A stretch of DNA of 64,000 nucleotides from Porphyra umbilicalis (taxonomy: Eukaryota; Rhodophyta; Bangiophyceae; Bangiales; Bangiaceae). The position numbers and the translations under genes were made by a program. The stretch's first letter is position 1. Each line of letters begins with the position of its first letter. Below, in pieces: positions 34,842 to 46,010 of this stretch. The DNA is taken from assembly GCA_002049455.2 (NCBI GenBank), contig KV918895.1, forward strand, positions 62,001-126,000, written 5' to 3'. The notes below the pieces were generated by a model. That model saw only the letters and a list, made by a program, of their open reading frames with translations, searched no databases and was not told the origin of the DNA.

Positions 34842-36693
34842 ATGCCGGCGTCGTCGGCGCCCGTCGAGTCGCCCACGCCTCCCGAGGAGGTCGCCCAGGC
34901 GGGTTCGTGGTTGGCGCCACCTGCTCACTGGTACTCTGCGCCCGCGCAAGCGGTCGCACCGCCACCGCCGCGGTCGTTGCCGTCTGAGAAAGAGGCGGTT
35001 GCGGCAACCGCAGCGGCTGTGGCAGAGGTGGTGGCGGGTTTAATATCTCCCTCGGCGCCGCCGCCGGCGTCCCTCGCCGCCCCCTTCCCGTCGCCGCCTG
35101 CTGCCCGTCGTCAGCCGGCAGAAGGCAAGGACGCCACCGGCAAGAAGCGAAGCATGACTGAGAGGGCGTCGGAGATTTCCACCGCGCCGACGAGCAAAAG
35201 GAACAAGACGGCCGCTAGCGATGCTACCGGCGCACTGAGGCCCGCTGCCGGTACGTCACCCCCTCAGACGCCAGAGGCGACCGTCACCTGGAGGTTGGCG
35301 AGCAGCGAGGTGGCCAAAGCCGTACGGAACGAAAACAAGGAGCCCTGGGCGGCGTTTACGCGGTCCACCGCGCCAATTGAGCAATTGCGTGCCGATTACA
35401 ATCGCTTGGAGGCCCGCGTTGACGCGCACGGCCGGGGCGGCAAGCTCACGGCAATGGCGGCGGCATCGTTCCGCGAGGCGGCATGAAATGGCGGCTGCTC
35501 GAGCGGCTCGCCCAAGGATAGTGGCTCTCGGACGGTCACGGGCGCGGACGTCTACGGGAGCGTCTCGGCGGCCAAGGACGCCAACGACATCACGCCTATT
35601 TTCAGGCTGGAGGAGGCAAGGATCACGGCCATGGCGTTGGCCCCGGACAACGAGGAGAAGGCCTTCAGCCTTCGGCGCCCCATACGCGCCGCAGAGAAGC
35701 TCCACGTTGCCAGGACGACCATCTCTCGCGACGTGCTGATGGACGCCCACACTGCGACGGCTGTCATTCAAGATAAAATCTTCAAGGCATTCTCATTCAC
35801 GCCCACCGTCGCAAGAAGCTACCTCATTAACTGCGTCTACTTCCCCTCGACGGTCAAGGGCTTCATGCCCGTCAAGAAGCGGCCAGTTTCGGTCATCATG
35901 ACCACCATCCCGCACCCCTTTTGCACAGCTCCGCGAGTGTGTCATGAAGCCGTTCTGCAAGGTCCTCGAGTTTTTGTACAATCCGATGCCCATCAACAAG
36001 GCGAAGAAGTTGTCCAAGAAGGAATTTTTTCTGACGTCGTACCAGGGAGAGAAGGCCGTCGTTGCGGCTGCTAAGATCTTGATGGACGACATCAACCCTA
36101 GCGTGGTGGTGCGCACGCTCACCGGCTGGGTGTTTTCGGAGCCTGCCGCCGCGTCTACAGCTGGCAAGACACCCGCTGCTCCCACATGTGTGAAGTCGAT
36201 GATGTTGAGTGGGTGCATTGTTTCACAAGGCACATGCCTGGGAAGGCGTGTCTGATATCCCTCAGGCCACCTCAGCCGCGGGGCCTTCCCAGGCACGCCC
36301 AATGGCGCGGCCGACAAGGCCCGTACGGCGGGTCCCAGGGCAGCTCCCGCACCTCCGGAGGGCGCCCACAGCCTCACACTCAAGGCGGCGCTCCCCACAC
36401 AAATCCCCCCCTGAGCTCAACCCCTAATGGGTTCCCCGCTGGAAGATCTACAAACAAGTACATGCAGTGTCACCTCACAAATATAGAGACTTACGACTTA
36501 CGCAAGGGCCAATTGTCCCTGGGGGACTGCGGAAGTACACTTCACAACATGTGCCATTCCGGCGACGTGTGCCCGCGCGCTCACCTCGGCACAGCAAGGT
36601 CTAAACCACGTTACTCCAAATCGCGCATTCCGGGAGAAATCGAGTGCGGATCACTGCAGGTCGCTCTGCAAGGTGGCCTCAATGGCCCCGTAG
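34842..36693 (+). pseudogene. Coding unit Y, interrupted by a solo LTR
   Basis: ATG 34842 opens a Pro/Ala-rich N-terminus, then a basic stretch (GKKRSMTERASEISTAPTSK) and a helical part with MAAASFREAA before TGA 35484. The same frame continues with ITPIFRLEEARITAMALAPD and RSYLINCVYFPSTVKG. A one-base shift near 35900 moves to the next frame (LRECVMKPFCKVLEFLYNPM, LSKKEFFLTSYQGEKAVVAA). The frame runs into a solo LTR at 36189 and resumes at 36552 until TAG 36691. It looks like a formerly expressed protein of unknown function, or a transposon accessory ORF. Confidence 0.6.
36189..36546 (-). mobile_element. Solo LTR of the copia B family
   Basis: 358 bp matching 24926-25292 in inverted orientation, with ends TGTGAAGT...ACTTCACA. 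It is flanked by the perfect 5-bp target duplication ACATG (36184-36188 and 36547-36551). No internal retroelement sequence is present, so this is the product of LTR-LTR recombination. It lies inside coding unit Y. Confidence 0.92.
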
Positions 36694-39600
36694 GGACTGA
36701 TTTTATCACCCAGAAGCATGCAGACTGTCGCTACCGCCGTGCTTTCCGAAGAGGCTATGGCGGCCCTGGCATCGATGAGGTGCTATAGGAAGCTTATGTA
36801 CCTGCATTCTTGATCGTCAAGACTAGAACTTTGGCACCCATGGCTTTGGGGCCTCACATCGCCTTGCGTCTTGTCACCAAGGGTTTCATGTACACGATTT
36901 CATTGAGAATGCAAAAAAAAAAAAAGAAAATTTGCTGTCGGCAACACAAACGATGAATGAAATTTGCGCACATTCTCCGTGGAATGGATAGATCTGGTGC
37001 ATGTTACTCTCTGTACTATGCAGATATGTTGCACGACCTGTGGTGATTTGGACAGACGTTGTGCACAACCAGGTCGTACCTTGCATATTCTGGCATGCCC
37101 TGGTGTCGTGATTAGCTTACTCCAGCACCTTAGTTTGCTTGTGTTGCTTGGAACTGTACATCAAGCAGCCAAAGCTCAGCAGATTCGAGCTGCAGACCTG
37201 CACGGCCAGCAATGCTGATCGGCTCGATCTGGATCGCTTCTCACCACCTCACACAGTCCCCGCTCATCGTCCCGCAGAGCACCACGAGGAGCTCTCACGT
37301 TCTGACCAGGTTTTGTCCACACCAAGGCACTTTTTGGCGATGCCCGGCCTCACGACCATGGGACACGTGCCTTTCTTGGAAGGATGACTGGTACTCCTCC
37401 CAATGGCAGCCTGAAATGCAGGTTCCAGATGAAAATCTGCGCAAGTGGGTGTCCTGAGGTTGCAGGACTCCATGCGCTTTTCTGCATGCCTCGACACGCG
37501 TTTGGTGCATGTTCGCAGTAGTCTAACACAGGCACGAGAGATTCCTGTGCAGGTGGCGTGCACCTCGCACCAGATTTTGTGTCGGAAGCCAACTCAAGTT
37601 TATCAGGTCTGACGGTCCCTGCAGAAAGATGCCGCAAGAATATTGTTCATATTACACAAAACCATGCGGGTTCCCCCGCGCCACGTACCAGGTATGACCC
37701 ACGGACGGAATTTTCATGTCCATCTTTGTTCGTGAGGGGAGCTCTGGTACCATGCCATAATTGTCAATGTCGACAAGAAATGGACGTTCCAATGCGGAAA
37801 CAGGGCTCTCTGCAGGCCCTCTGTTGGGCGTGCGAACGGCCAACGGATCCGTGCAAGAGGCTGGAATCGACGGTCGTGCGGCTGAGGGGGTAACGTGGTT
37901 TTGATCCTGCTGTGCGGGGAAGCGCGCGGGATCGTGGTTGACCGCTGTTGCCGCCGATTCCGCCGCCACCGCTGCCGAGAAGACTTCCCGCGAAACGTCA
38001 AGCCGCGGTGTCGACATCACCCGAAGCCGCGCAGAGGCGCCCACCGGTGTCGTCATCGATGACGACGACACGGCGGACAATGGGGACGACACGGCCCTTA
38101 CGGGCCTGAGGGAAGAAGGGGAGGCGATCGACAGTGGGGCGAGCAACGTGGCCACGCAGCGGGGCAGCTACGGGGTGGCCAGCGCCGCAGGGAGGACCAA
38201 CGAAAGGGGAGCGACAGCGGCGACAGCGACAGCGGGGAGAGCGGTGACGTTTGTGGGCGCACATGCTCCAGCGACGACGACGACTCGGATGACGGCGGAG
38301 ACAGCTCTGATGAGGGCGGGGAGAGCGGGGGTGTGGCGGTGTGTGTGGGTGTGGTGGGGAGGGCAGCAAGGCGGAGGAGAGTGCTGACGACGACGGGTCG
38401 GGCGTATGCTGATTACTCCGAGTGCCGCACAAGCCCTGTGAGCACACCCGCGTCGGTCGCTGTTGCGTTTTTGTTCTTCTCTTTTGGGGTGGTCGCAGAC
38501 CCCTTTTATGTCTGTCATTGGCCACTCTCGTGAAAGCGCCTGGAAGTGTGAGAACCCCTTCACGACAGGCGATGTCGTGCGGTGTCAAACGTAGCAGCAG
38601 GGGTTGAGAAAGAGCACCCGGCATTCTTCCGCCGCTTCGTCTTCTGTCTCTTTCTGCCCGCTCACATCTGTCGTACACGCAACCCACTAGACGTCTCGAG
38701 CTCTCGACTGTCCAACGCGAGACACGGTCTTTACTCTCGCGCACAGCGTCACCCAGAAACGGGAAAGCTTGCCGAGGATCACGCGCTATCCCTCCGGCGG
38801 GCCTTGGGAGGCAGCGCACTTCAGGGCCGAGCTGGGGTCTACGCCATCGGCTGGAAACGCCCATCCAAAATCGAGAAAACGCTCAGCGCTACACAGCACC
38901 GCGGCACTTCGTCGGATCGAGACGGTAAAAAATTTCGATGAAGGCCGACAAATATCGGTTCTGCTCCAGTGAGCGGTATGAGTGGCTCTCGGTTTTGAGT
39001 AACGTTGAGGGACGTGACTAGATACCGTTCAACACCTGTGAAAGGATCTGCCTCCTGGTTCGACGAAGGGATCGGAGTACAACCAAGCCCGATCCACTGC
39101 TCATCCAAATGTCGACATCTAGGACGTACCGCCACCGGACCCCCTTGGAAGCCACGGCAACATAATTCTGACGTCTCCTGCTATGGCACAACGGCACCGC
39201 CACAATGCTCTCACAACGGGTGTGCTCACATGTGCTGTTTCTTCTCATAGCATGTGGCCGCTGGGCTCTACCAGGGGTGTCACGTATACATGTATACCTA
39301 CCAATGGTCAGGTGTAGTCGCGATCCCACCGCCCCCATCTCACCACCACATGACACAGCGTGGTGTGTCCCCTAAAATCATACGGCACATGTGAGATTGA
39401 GGAAGACAACCGAACAACTGTCACGGAAATGAAACCCCACAGGAAACACAACAGGGCTGTAGTCAGACACATAGGCATCGGGTCGGGGCCGAAGGTGCCT
39501 TGGATAGAAAAGGGAGCTCACCTCGCACGCGCCAATAGCGATAATGTGCACAGCAACGGCGGGTGCCGCGTCGGGCGCCACCACTGCTCAGAGGAAGCCG

Positions 39601-40190
39601 CCACCCGACCCCACTCTAACATGTGATTGTCGAGGCCACCGTCAGCGTTCCGTTCACGCACCGTGTCTGCCGCGCGACAGCGATGCAAAAGGGCGCCGTT
39701 GGGGACGTCATGAGGGCGACGGCGTGACAGGAGGAACGGCCGAAGCCGCAGTCTGAAGTTTCCTCTAGGGACGAAAGAAGAGAGGAAGAGGACCGATCAA
39801 AGGCAAGTGACTGCTGTAAGAAAAGAAAATGTGTGCGCGTCCGTGAGTTGTAGAGACTGGCACGTGTCAGGGAGGTGGAGCGGGTACCTCCTTGCAGCGC
39901 AATTCCGTTCCCACCGCCAACATCTGACCACAGACATCCAGTCCCAGGCAGCTATTCCGCGGAGCGGAGTAGACCATACTCCTTCACGACAAAACCGAAA
40001 ATGATTAAAATAGCAACGAACCACCATCACAGATGCCGTCAAAAGACGTCGCAGCCGCCACCATGCGGCATAACACCACAGCAAAATCCACGACGCTACC
40101 CGATATCAGCCAGTGTTGAGTGTTGTTCAGATCATCGGCCTTGTCGCCGTTACCACTACCACTATGGGGAGCGGGCGACGACGTGCCACG
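36694..40190. other. Long stretch with no convincing gene
   Basis: Less GC-rich than its surroundings. An A-run lies at 36911-36923. A short acidic plus-strand reading (VVIDDDDTADNGDDTALTGL, about 38050) could be part of a gene, but no start or homologous copy supports it. No LTR, TIR or tRNA motif was recognised. Confidence 0.5.
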
Positions 40191-40195
40191 CCGCT

Positions 40196-40230
<35 letters not shown>

Positions 40231-40294
40231 AGCCGCCGCCGCCGTCGCCGCCGCCGCCGCCGCCGCTGCCGCCGCTGCCGCCGCTGCTGCCGCT

Positions 40295-40376
<82 letters not shown>
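40196..40376. repeat. CCG/CTG-interrupted trinucleotide microsatellite
   Basis: About 180 bp of CCG units with sparse CTG, CAG and TCG interruptions. It yields poly-Pro, poly-Arg or poly-Ala in plus-strand frames and poly-Gly or poly-Ala on the minus strand. The overlapping ORFs are therefore artefacts unless transcript evidence says otherwise. Confidence 0.95.
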
Positions 40377-40380
<4 letters not shown>

Positions 40381-40702
40381 GGATGGTGGTGGTGGTGGTG
40401 GTCGCGGTCGTGGTGGTAGTGCCACGCGGAGTGAGCAAGGAGAACAAGTTGGAGTGGACGGCTGCTATCGCAGCCGGTGTCGGATGGTTGGCGTGAAAGC
40501 CCGGCGGCGAGCCGGCCCAACTGTGCGTGGTCGCGACACCGAGAAAATGGCACCCAGTCCCAGCCTTGCAGTGATCAGTGACACTGGATTCTTCGCTCGT
40601 CAGAATTGTCGCTCTCTGATAGGCTGAAGCGGAAGCTGATGTAAGAGAGTACTGTAAGATGGGCATTCCGAAATGAAACAAGAAATTCGTGCGCTCAAAC
40701 CG

Positions 40703-40885
40703 CCCTCCCGGTGCGCACGCCCTCCCGGTGCGCATGCCCTCCCGGTGCGCATGCCCTCCCGGTGCGCACGTTCTCCCGGTGCGCACGCCCTCCCGGTGCG
40801 CACGCCCTCCCCGGGCCGGTGCGCACGCCCTCCCGGTGCGCACGCCCTCCCGGTGCGCACGCCCTCCCGGTGCTCACGCCCTCCC
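40703..40885. repeat. 17-bp tandem repeat
   Basis: About eleven copies of CCCTCCCGGTGCGCACG with C/T variants and one copy carrying an extra CCGGGC-type insertion. As 17 is not a multiple of 3 and the unit lacks stops, every plus-strand frame stays open with a 17-residue periodic peptide. Confidence 0.93.
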
Positions 40886-40984
40886 GCTAGCAGCTGACGA
40901 GAGTGCCCAAGCGTCGCATCTCGTCTGCATGCCCACCGACAGGACCGCCCTCGCCCTGCACGTGCTTTTCGTGAGCGCCGGTCG

Positions 40985-41635
40985 CGTTGCCGTGCCCGGG
41001 TCGACTGCCGCGACGGCGTTGGCGCTGGGCGCGGTAGGCGGCGCGTTGTGTGTTGCTGGCTTGGCAGCGCTTTACGCGGGCGCCAGCTGTGTCGCCGTTC
41101 CTGGCTTGCCTGTCGCTACGGCGCGGGTGCCGGGCGCAGTGGGCGGCGCGTTGTGTGTTGCTGGCTTGCCTGCGCTTTGCGCGGGCGCCAGCTGTGTCGC
41201 CGTGCCTGGCTCGCCTGTCGCTACGGCGCGGGCGCTGGGCGCGGTGGTTGGCGCGTTGTGTGTTGCTGGAATGCCTGCGCTTTGCGCGGGCGCCGGCTGT
41301 GTTGCCGTGCCTGGCTTGCGTGTCGCTACGGCGCGGGCGCTGGGCGCGGTGGGCTGTGCGTTGTGTGTTGCTGGCTTGCATGCGCTTTGCGCGGGCGCCG
41401 GCCGTGTTACCGTGTCTGGCGTGCCTGTCGCTACGGCGCGGGCGCCGGTCACGGTGGGCGGCGCGTTGTGTGTTGCTCGCTTGCCCGCGCTTTGCGCGGG
41501 CACCGGCTGTGTTGCCGTGCCTGGCGTTATTGTCGCTACGGCGCCGGCGCTGGACGTGGTGGGCGGCGCGTTGTATGTTGTTGGCTTGCCCGCGCTTTGC
41601 GTGGGCGTCGTTTGCGCTGTCGTGCCGCTAGGTAT
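40985..41635. repeat. 105-bp tandem repeat, six copies in strict register
   Basis: GTTGTGTGTTGCTGG recurs at 41045, 41150, 41255, 41360, 41465 and (as GTTGTATGTTGTTGG) 41570, exactly 105 bp apart. Copies differ by substitutions only. Both a plus-strand reading (hydrophobic, GALCVAGLPALCAGA) and a minus-strand reading (Pro/Thr/Ala-rich, THNAPPTAPSARAVAT) are open as 35-residue repeats. Substitutions do not favour third codon positions in the plus reading, so coding is unproven. Confidence 0.88.
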
Positions 41636-42122
41636 GCGCGTGGCGGACGCGGCGCCCGCGCCGCAGCTGGGTTCGTCGCCGCCATTTCCGTGCCCGAGAC
41701 GACACCGCCCGCCGCAGCGGGTCTGCGGCTGGCGGGTGGTGCCGGCAGCGCTTGAGGCAAGCCCATGCCCGTGCTGGATCTCGTGCCGGTGGCAATGCCG
41801 CTGCCCGCGGCCCACGAACCTTCCGCGTGCGTCACCGGCTGAGGCTCACACGGCGGCGCGACGACGGCGCCGGCCCGCGCCGGCGCCGACAGCGCCGATG
41901 CGACCTCCTCGCCCGTGTCGGCTGAGTCGCCCGCGGTAGTCATTTTGCGGCGGCGGCTCCTCGGAGAGCGCCTTCTCTGCCGCGCGGCGTCCGCGCACGC
42001 CGCCGCGCGGCGGCGAGGGCGGTGGCGGGGGAGACGGCCACGCTCGCGGCGGCGGATGTGGCGGTGAAGGTCGGGGGGGGGGGGGGGATACCGCCCCGCC
42101 GCGACCGCCACCGGCGCTGGCC
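41636..42122. other. GC-rich spacer, possible divergent gene starts
   Basis: A minus-strand ATG at 41943 opens a 135-codon Ala/Pro-rich frame to 41536 that overlaps the repeat. A G-run lies near 42070-42086. Neither strand has a recognisable domain. Confidence 0.3.
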
Positions 42123-42623
42123 GTGGCGGCGGGCGCGGCCGCGCACAGCGGCGGCTCAGCGGCCGACGGGGGCGCAGATGTGGGCCTCCCCCTCGAGCGC
42201 GTGTGCTACCGCGACGCGACGTCGCCGGCGGAGGCGGCACGCGCGACGCACGCGCCCGCCGCGTGCGCGGCGGTGCAGCTGCCCATCAACCTCGTTGCTG
42301 TGCGGTCGGCGCTGCGGCAACGGCACAGCAGGCGCGCCCCGTGGCCAGCCGCCTTTGCGTCGTTGGCGGCGGCGCAGCCCGACTGGTGGTTGGCCGCCGA
42401 AGTGGCTGAGCAGCTCGTGCGGCTGGCGGCGGTGGCGCCGGGATGTTGTCGCTTGGCGCCGGGGGGAGGCAGAAGGGGGGCAGGGGGGGGGAAGGGCCGG
42501 GGAGATGGCGTCATTCACGCGCTGGCCCTGACGCGGAGCTGCAGCTACGCCGATGCGCGACGGCTGGTGCGCAAGACGGCGGCCGAGGCCGCCAAGGGGG
42601 CGGCCTTGCCGGCGGGGATGTGA
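42123..42623 (+). CDS. Hypothetical protein, C-terminal region
   Basis: Open frame of about 166 codons ending at TGA 42621. The text is protein-like and not repetitive: GLPLERVCYRDATSPAEAAR, WWLAAEVAEQLVRLAAVAPG, then a G-rich linker and IHALALTRSCSYADARRLVR before the stop. No ATG is at the 5' end (the frame remains open further left through Gly-rich codons), so the true start or an upstream exon is uncertain. No family recognised. Confidence 0.4.
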   Translation: MAAGAAAHSGGSAADGGADVGLPLERVCYRDATSPAEAARATHAPAACAAVQLPINLVAVRSALRQRHSRRAPWPAAFASLAAAQPDWWLAAEVAEQLVRLAAVAPGCCRLAPGGGRRGAGGGKGRGDGVIHALALTRSCSYADARRLVRKTAAEAAKGAALPAGM

Positions 42624-43025
42624 CGGAGACGGGCGACGTGTTGGGAGCCGCACGCGCGTGGGGTAGGTCACGGAGGGGGGGCGCGGGCCTTTTTTTGCGC
42701 ACGTGCGCGATGGACGTGATGTAGTACAATGCTTCATCATACTAGATTTTGCCGGGGTGCTGTGAGGCCGCCGCCGTCGGTCGCCCGCGCGCTGATCCAA
42801 GTTGCAGGGACCCACCATTCCACTAGGCCACCCCTGCACGTTTGCCACACGGCGCATTAGGTCGCATTTATCAGATGTTTCACTACATCTTCGTACGGCA
42901 ACTATCTCGATAGAAGTGCTTCCTCAACACTAGCGGAGCTTTGTGCCATAATGCCGTGCGGCAACATGGGATGCACTAGTGTAGGAATCGACGTTAATGT
43001 AAAAACAAAGCACTGGCAGCGGGGT
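42624..43025. other. Intergenic, no gene recognised
   Basis: Contains an A-box-like TGGCCTAGTGG on the minus strand (42820-42830) inside a hairpin (GCAGGG/CCCTGC), but no B box, so it is not called as a tRNA. Confidence 0.45.
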
Positions 43026-43777
43026 CTATAGGAGGGCAGCCACGTCCCATGCCTTGCTCTGCACCACACTGACAGGTACGGACACGAGGAGCCTACCAAC
43101 AGCGTCGCCTGCTCCACACCTACCGTCCTCGCGAGCCGCTCTACTATCTCTCCACACTGAACCCCCAGGATATGCTCCCGGCAGGGCTGGGACCACGGCG
43201 TACGGTATCCGCTCTTCCTCCAAGGGGGACGAAAAACGCAGATTGCGGTCTTTCCACTCCTCGGTGGCACGCACAGCCACCCGCACCTCGCTCCGAGCCC
43301 GATCCCTCCCTAGCACAAAAAACATGCGACCGTCCGAGTGCATGTGCTGCTCGAGCAACAACCTTGTGAGCACGTGTTCGTTCTTACGCTCGAAATGCCG
43401 GACCTTAGCAGCGGCGAGCACCAAAGGTGACATACCTAGCGCATGTGCGATAGCACCCAGGTGAGCGACCTCCACCGACCGAGTAGTGGCCCCACTACGT
43501 TGATGAAGTGCAGTAGCGCGCGTCCCAGTACGAAGCGGTCCATCGGGATGACGTCCTGCAAGGCGCTCAAACCAGAGAGAGATACGGCGGAAAGCTGCCA
43601 CTGGAACTCGAGGTTGGCAAGACGCTTATTTGTCCGCCGTCGCGCTTGCTGCTCCGCCGACATCGCCCGCGCCAGCGACTGCACCGAGTCGATGCCGTGA
43701 TTGTCGCCACTAGCGACGTCGCTCGCTCCACCAAAGCTGCCGTCTGTCTTGTCGGATGTTGAATCCGGGCCGTCCAT
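43026..43777 (-). pseudogene. Unknown basic/helical protein with one frame break
   Basis: ATG at 43777 (minus strand) opens MDGPDSTSDKTDG..., an acidic Ser/Asp-rich start, then a helical part (LARAMSAEQQARRRTNKRLA, LSGLSALQDVIPMDRFVLGR). Near 43450-43490 the frame ends and a neighbouring frame continues with AIAHALGMSPLVLAAAKVRH, FFVLGRDRARSEVRVAV and a C-terminus ending WDVAALL at 43026. A frameshift or a tiny intron could explain this. It is divergent from the transposase half at 44322, so it could be a second gene of the same DNA transposon. No domain recognised. Confidence 0.5.
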
Positions 43778-44321
43778 GACGAGCCGCTCGTCGGCAGGGC
43801 GGCCACGCTTGATAGCAGGGCGGGGAGGCGGGTAGCAATGATAGGTCGACTGCCTGGGGAAACGGGCGGCTGTCGCCGACGGCCGGCTTTGGCGGCGGAA
43901 AGGCGGGCGGCAACAGGGAAATGCCGGCGGCAATAAGCAGTGGCGCGTACTGCAGGAGGGTGTGTATGACCGCAGAGGCATACGTGCAGTCGCGATGGAG
44001 GCCGGCGGCGGCCGGGCTGGTGGGGGCCGCGGTCGGGCTTTGCAGAGGGGAGAGTTGGGGAGGCCCGGCGTCGATAGGGACGGGAGCGTCGTAGCGAGGT
44101 ATGGCGAAGGCGGCGAAGGCGCGCGCTGTTGTACCGAAGACCGCAGTACTCGTGTCACTGACTGACAATTGGGGGCGAGAAATTACACTCCAAATCACGG
44201 GGGCGCCGGCAAGTATTGTCAGATAAGTCAGAAGCGGCATTAGTGTCAGTGTCGTGCTCGCGGGGGCGCCGATGCTCTTTTTTTTCGTCTGGCGGCTCCG
44301 AGCAGTGACACCTTTGGTCCA
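43778..44321. other. Spacer between divergent ORFs
   Basis: Minus-strand reading is Pro/Arg-rich and lacks an ATG. The stretch may contain a bidirectional promoter, but I see no defined motif. Confidence 0.35.
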
Positions 44322-45786
44322 GTGCGCCGGGACCAGAGACCCCTTTGGCACACCCCTCTCTGCACTGCATTACCCGTCTCCCGTGCGATGTCTGAGCACA
44401 TTGAAGGTGGCCTAAAGTCTCTCGGCTTGTACGAGACAACGGACAAGTCGATCTTCCACGACTGGGGTGCATCGTTTCCTTCCGGTAGCATTGACGGGCA
44501 CCCTTCCATCCTGCCAGCACCGGACCACCTGCTCTTTCATGGTATGACCAAGAAGCTCATCACTGCCATCTTTCTTGAATTGACGGACAGTCAAGCCGTC
44601 GCCGCCGAGATGTCTTTGCAACTCTGCTTGCGAGATTCCCTGCTGCGCCGCACGCGCGTGTACAACATCAAGACCAAGAAGACCAACAACTTGACCATCT
44701 CTGACTGGGCGGCCGTGCTGACCGTCTCGTCGCTCTCCTTTTCACGTGTGCTGCAGCGAACAACCGACGAGCCACTTTCTACCTGTTTTTCGCTTGGCTT
44801 TGAATTGCTCAACATGCTCCGTGGTCTGGCGGTGGAGCTCTACTATTCCCCTCGGGCGGAATTGGACGGCGCAGAGGCGTGCCGAATGCGGACTCACGGT
44901 ATCCCTGAGGACCGTCTCGACAAGTTCTTCAAAGCGTGCATCAGCCTCTGCCAGCGTCCTGGCGCTAGCTCAATTGCGAAGGCCATTGATGTCCCCAACC
45001 TTCACCGCATGCGCGAGCTGTGGCACGTATGTGGGCGCTACCTCGGCCACGGAGCTGGCGCTGGAGAGCGCGCACCAGCCAATGAAGCAGTTCATCATCA
45101 AGGGCAACGGGCACGACGACGCTGGCCAAGCGATGAGGCAGATGCAGCAGACGGAGTTTTTCTCCCGCCTCGCGCTGTCGCCGGCGTATGTTAGCGTGCA
45201 TGAAACCTGGGTCGCTCATGGCGGCGTGCAGCTTGCTCTCCTCAAAGCCCTTCCCTTGGTGAGTCACGCGTCAAAGGTGTGGCGTGCGCACGCCAAGAGA
45301 GTGCCCACATGTGACATCCCTGCCGACGGGCGGCTTTTGGGGGAGTCTTTTGTGTCGAGCACAACTGCAATCGTGTGGCGCTCGAGGGTGTCTCGCGGTG
45401 GGGTTGTTCTGCGTGTGTACGACTCTGTGAGTGTGCTCGTGTCTGGACCACCCGGACTGAGGACTGTTCACACCCATGACGTGAGGCGTGGCGAATCTCC
45501 ATTGGTTGCTTTCTTCTTCGTTGTGGGGCTATTCACGGTGATGCATGGCCCACCATGCGCTATCGTACAGTCGTACGAGCCAGTTGATTTGGGCCATGTT
45601 TTCCGACGAGTTCAGGGCTGCCGTCTGTTTCTGAGGCTGAAGCCCACTGTCCGTCGCGCTCTTGTTGTGCATCGCTGTGGAGCAGGTTGCGAGTTCGACG
45701 CTGGGGCTTATGCAATGAAGCACTCGCTCGACAACGCGTGGTGGGTTTTGAGTCGCTCGGAAGGGTACCCCGCGCGGTCGGCATGA
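44322..45786 (+). pseudogene. Plavaka/EnSpm-like transposase, C-terminal half
   Basis: The frame opens without ATG at 44322 (first ATG 44388) and contains LPAPDHLLFHGMTKKLITAI, a layout like the D-H-x-x-L-G-x-x-K segment of Plavaka/EnSpm (Transposase_21-type) proteins. It then reads NLHRMRELWH. A single extra base near 45020 shifts the frame into YVGATSATELALESAHQPMK, matching the conserved E...H..K region, followed by NGHDDAGQAMRQM. The C-terminus has RRALVVHRCGAGC and ends at 45786. The family assignment is from motif layout, not from a search. The N-terminal half is not upstream but lies downstream at 46011-48192. Confidence 0.6.
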
Positions 45787-46010
45787 TTAAACATCACTTG
45801 TCGGCTCTGGACCTGCTCACTACCTAAGCATAGCGTTGTCATGTGGGGCCGTTCTGGAAGTTCACTGCCCCAGCGCCGAGCGATGCCTTGTCACCGAGAG
45901 AGCCGCTGCCGGCGCGTTGAAGAGCGACCATACACCTCCTCAGAGTATGAATTAAATACGTGCCACCTGTGTAATTAACAACTTCTTCTGAAACTCCGCG
46001 TTTACATAGA
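45787..46010. other. Spacer between transposase halves
   Basis: 224 bp, relatively A/T-rich near 45940-45990 (GAATTAAATACG), a possible promoter for the following ORF. No terminal repeat of a transposon is visible. Confidence 0.4.

Noticed and set aside
40703-40885. CRISPR-like appearance of regular repeats
   Set aside because: The repeats are contiguous 17-bp units without spacers, in a eukaryotic context.
40689-41939. 416-codon plus-strand ORF as a single gene
   Set aside because: It is stitched from a 17-bp repeat, a 105-bp repeat and unrelated downstream sequence; substitutions between repeats show no codon-position bias.
42780-42845. tRNA-like sequence on the minus strand
   Set aside because: An A box is present but no B box, and the stems do not fit a cloverleaf.
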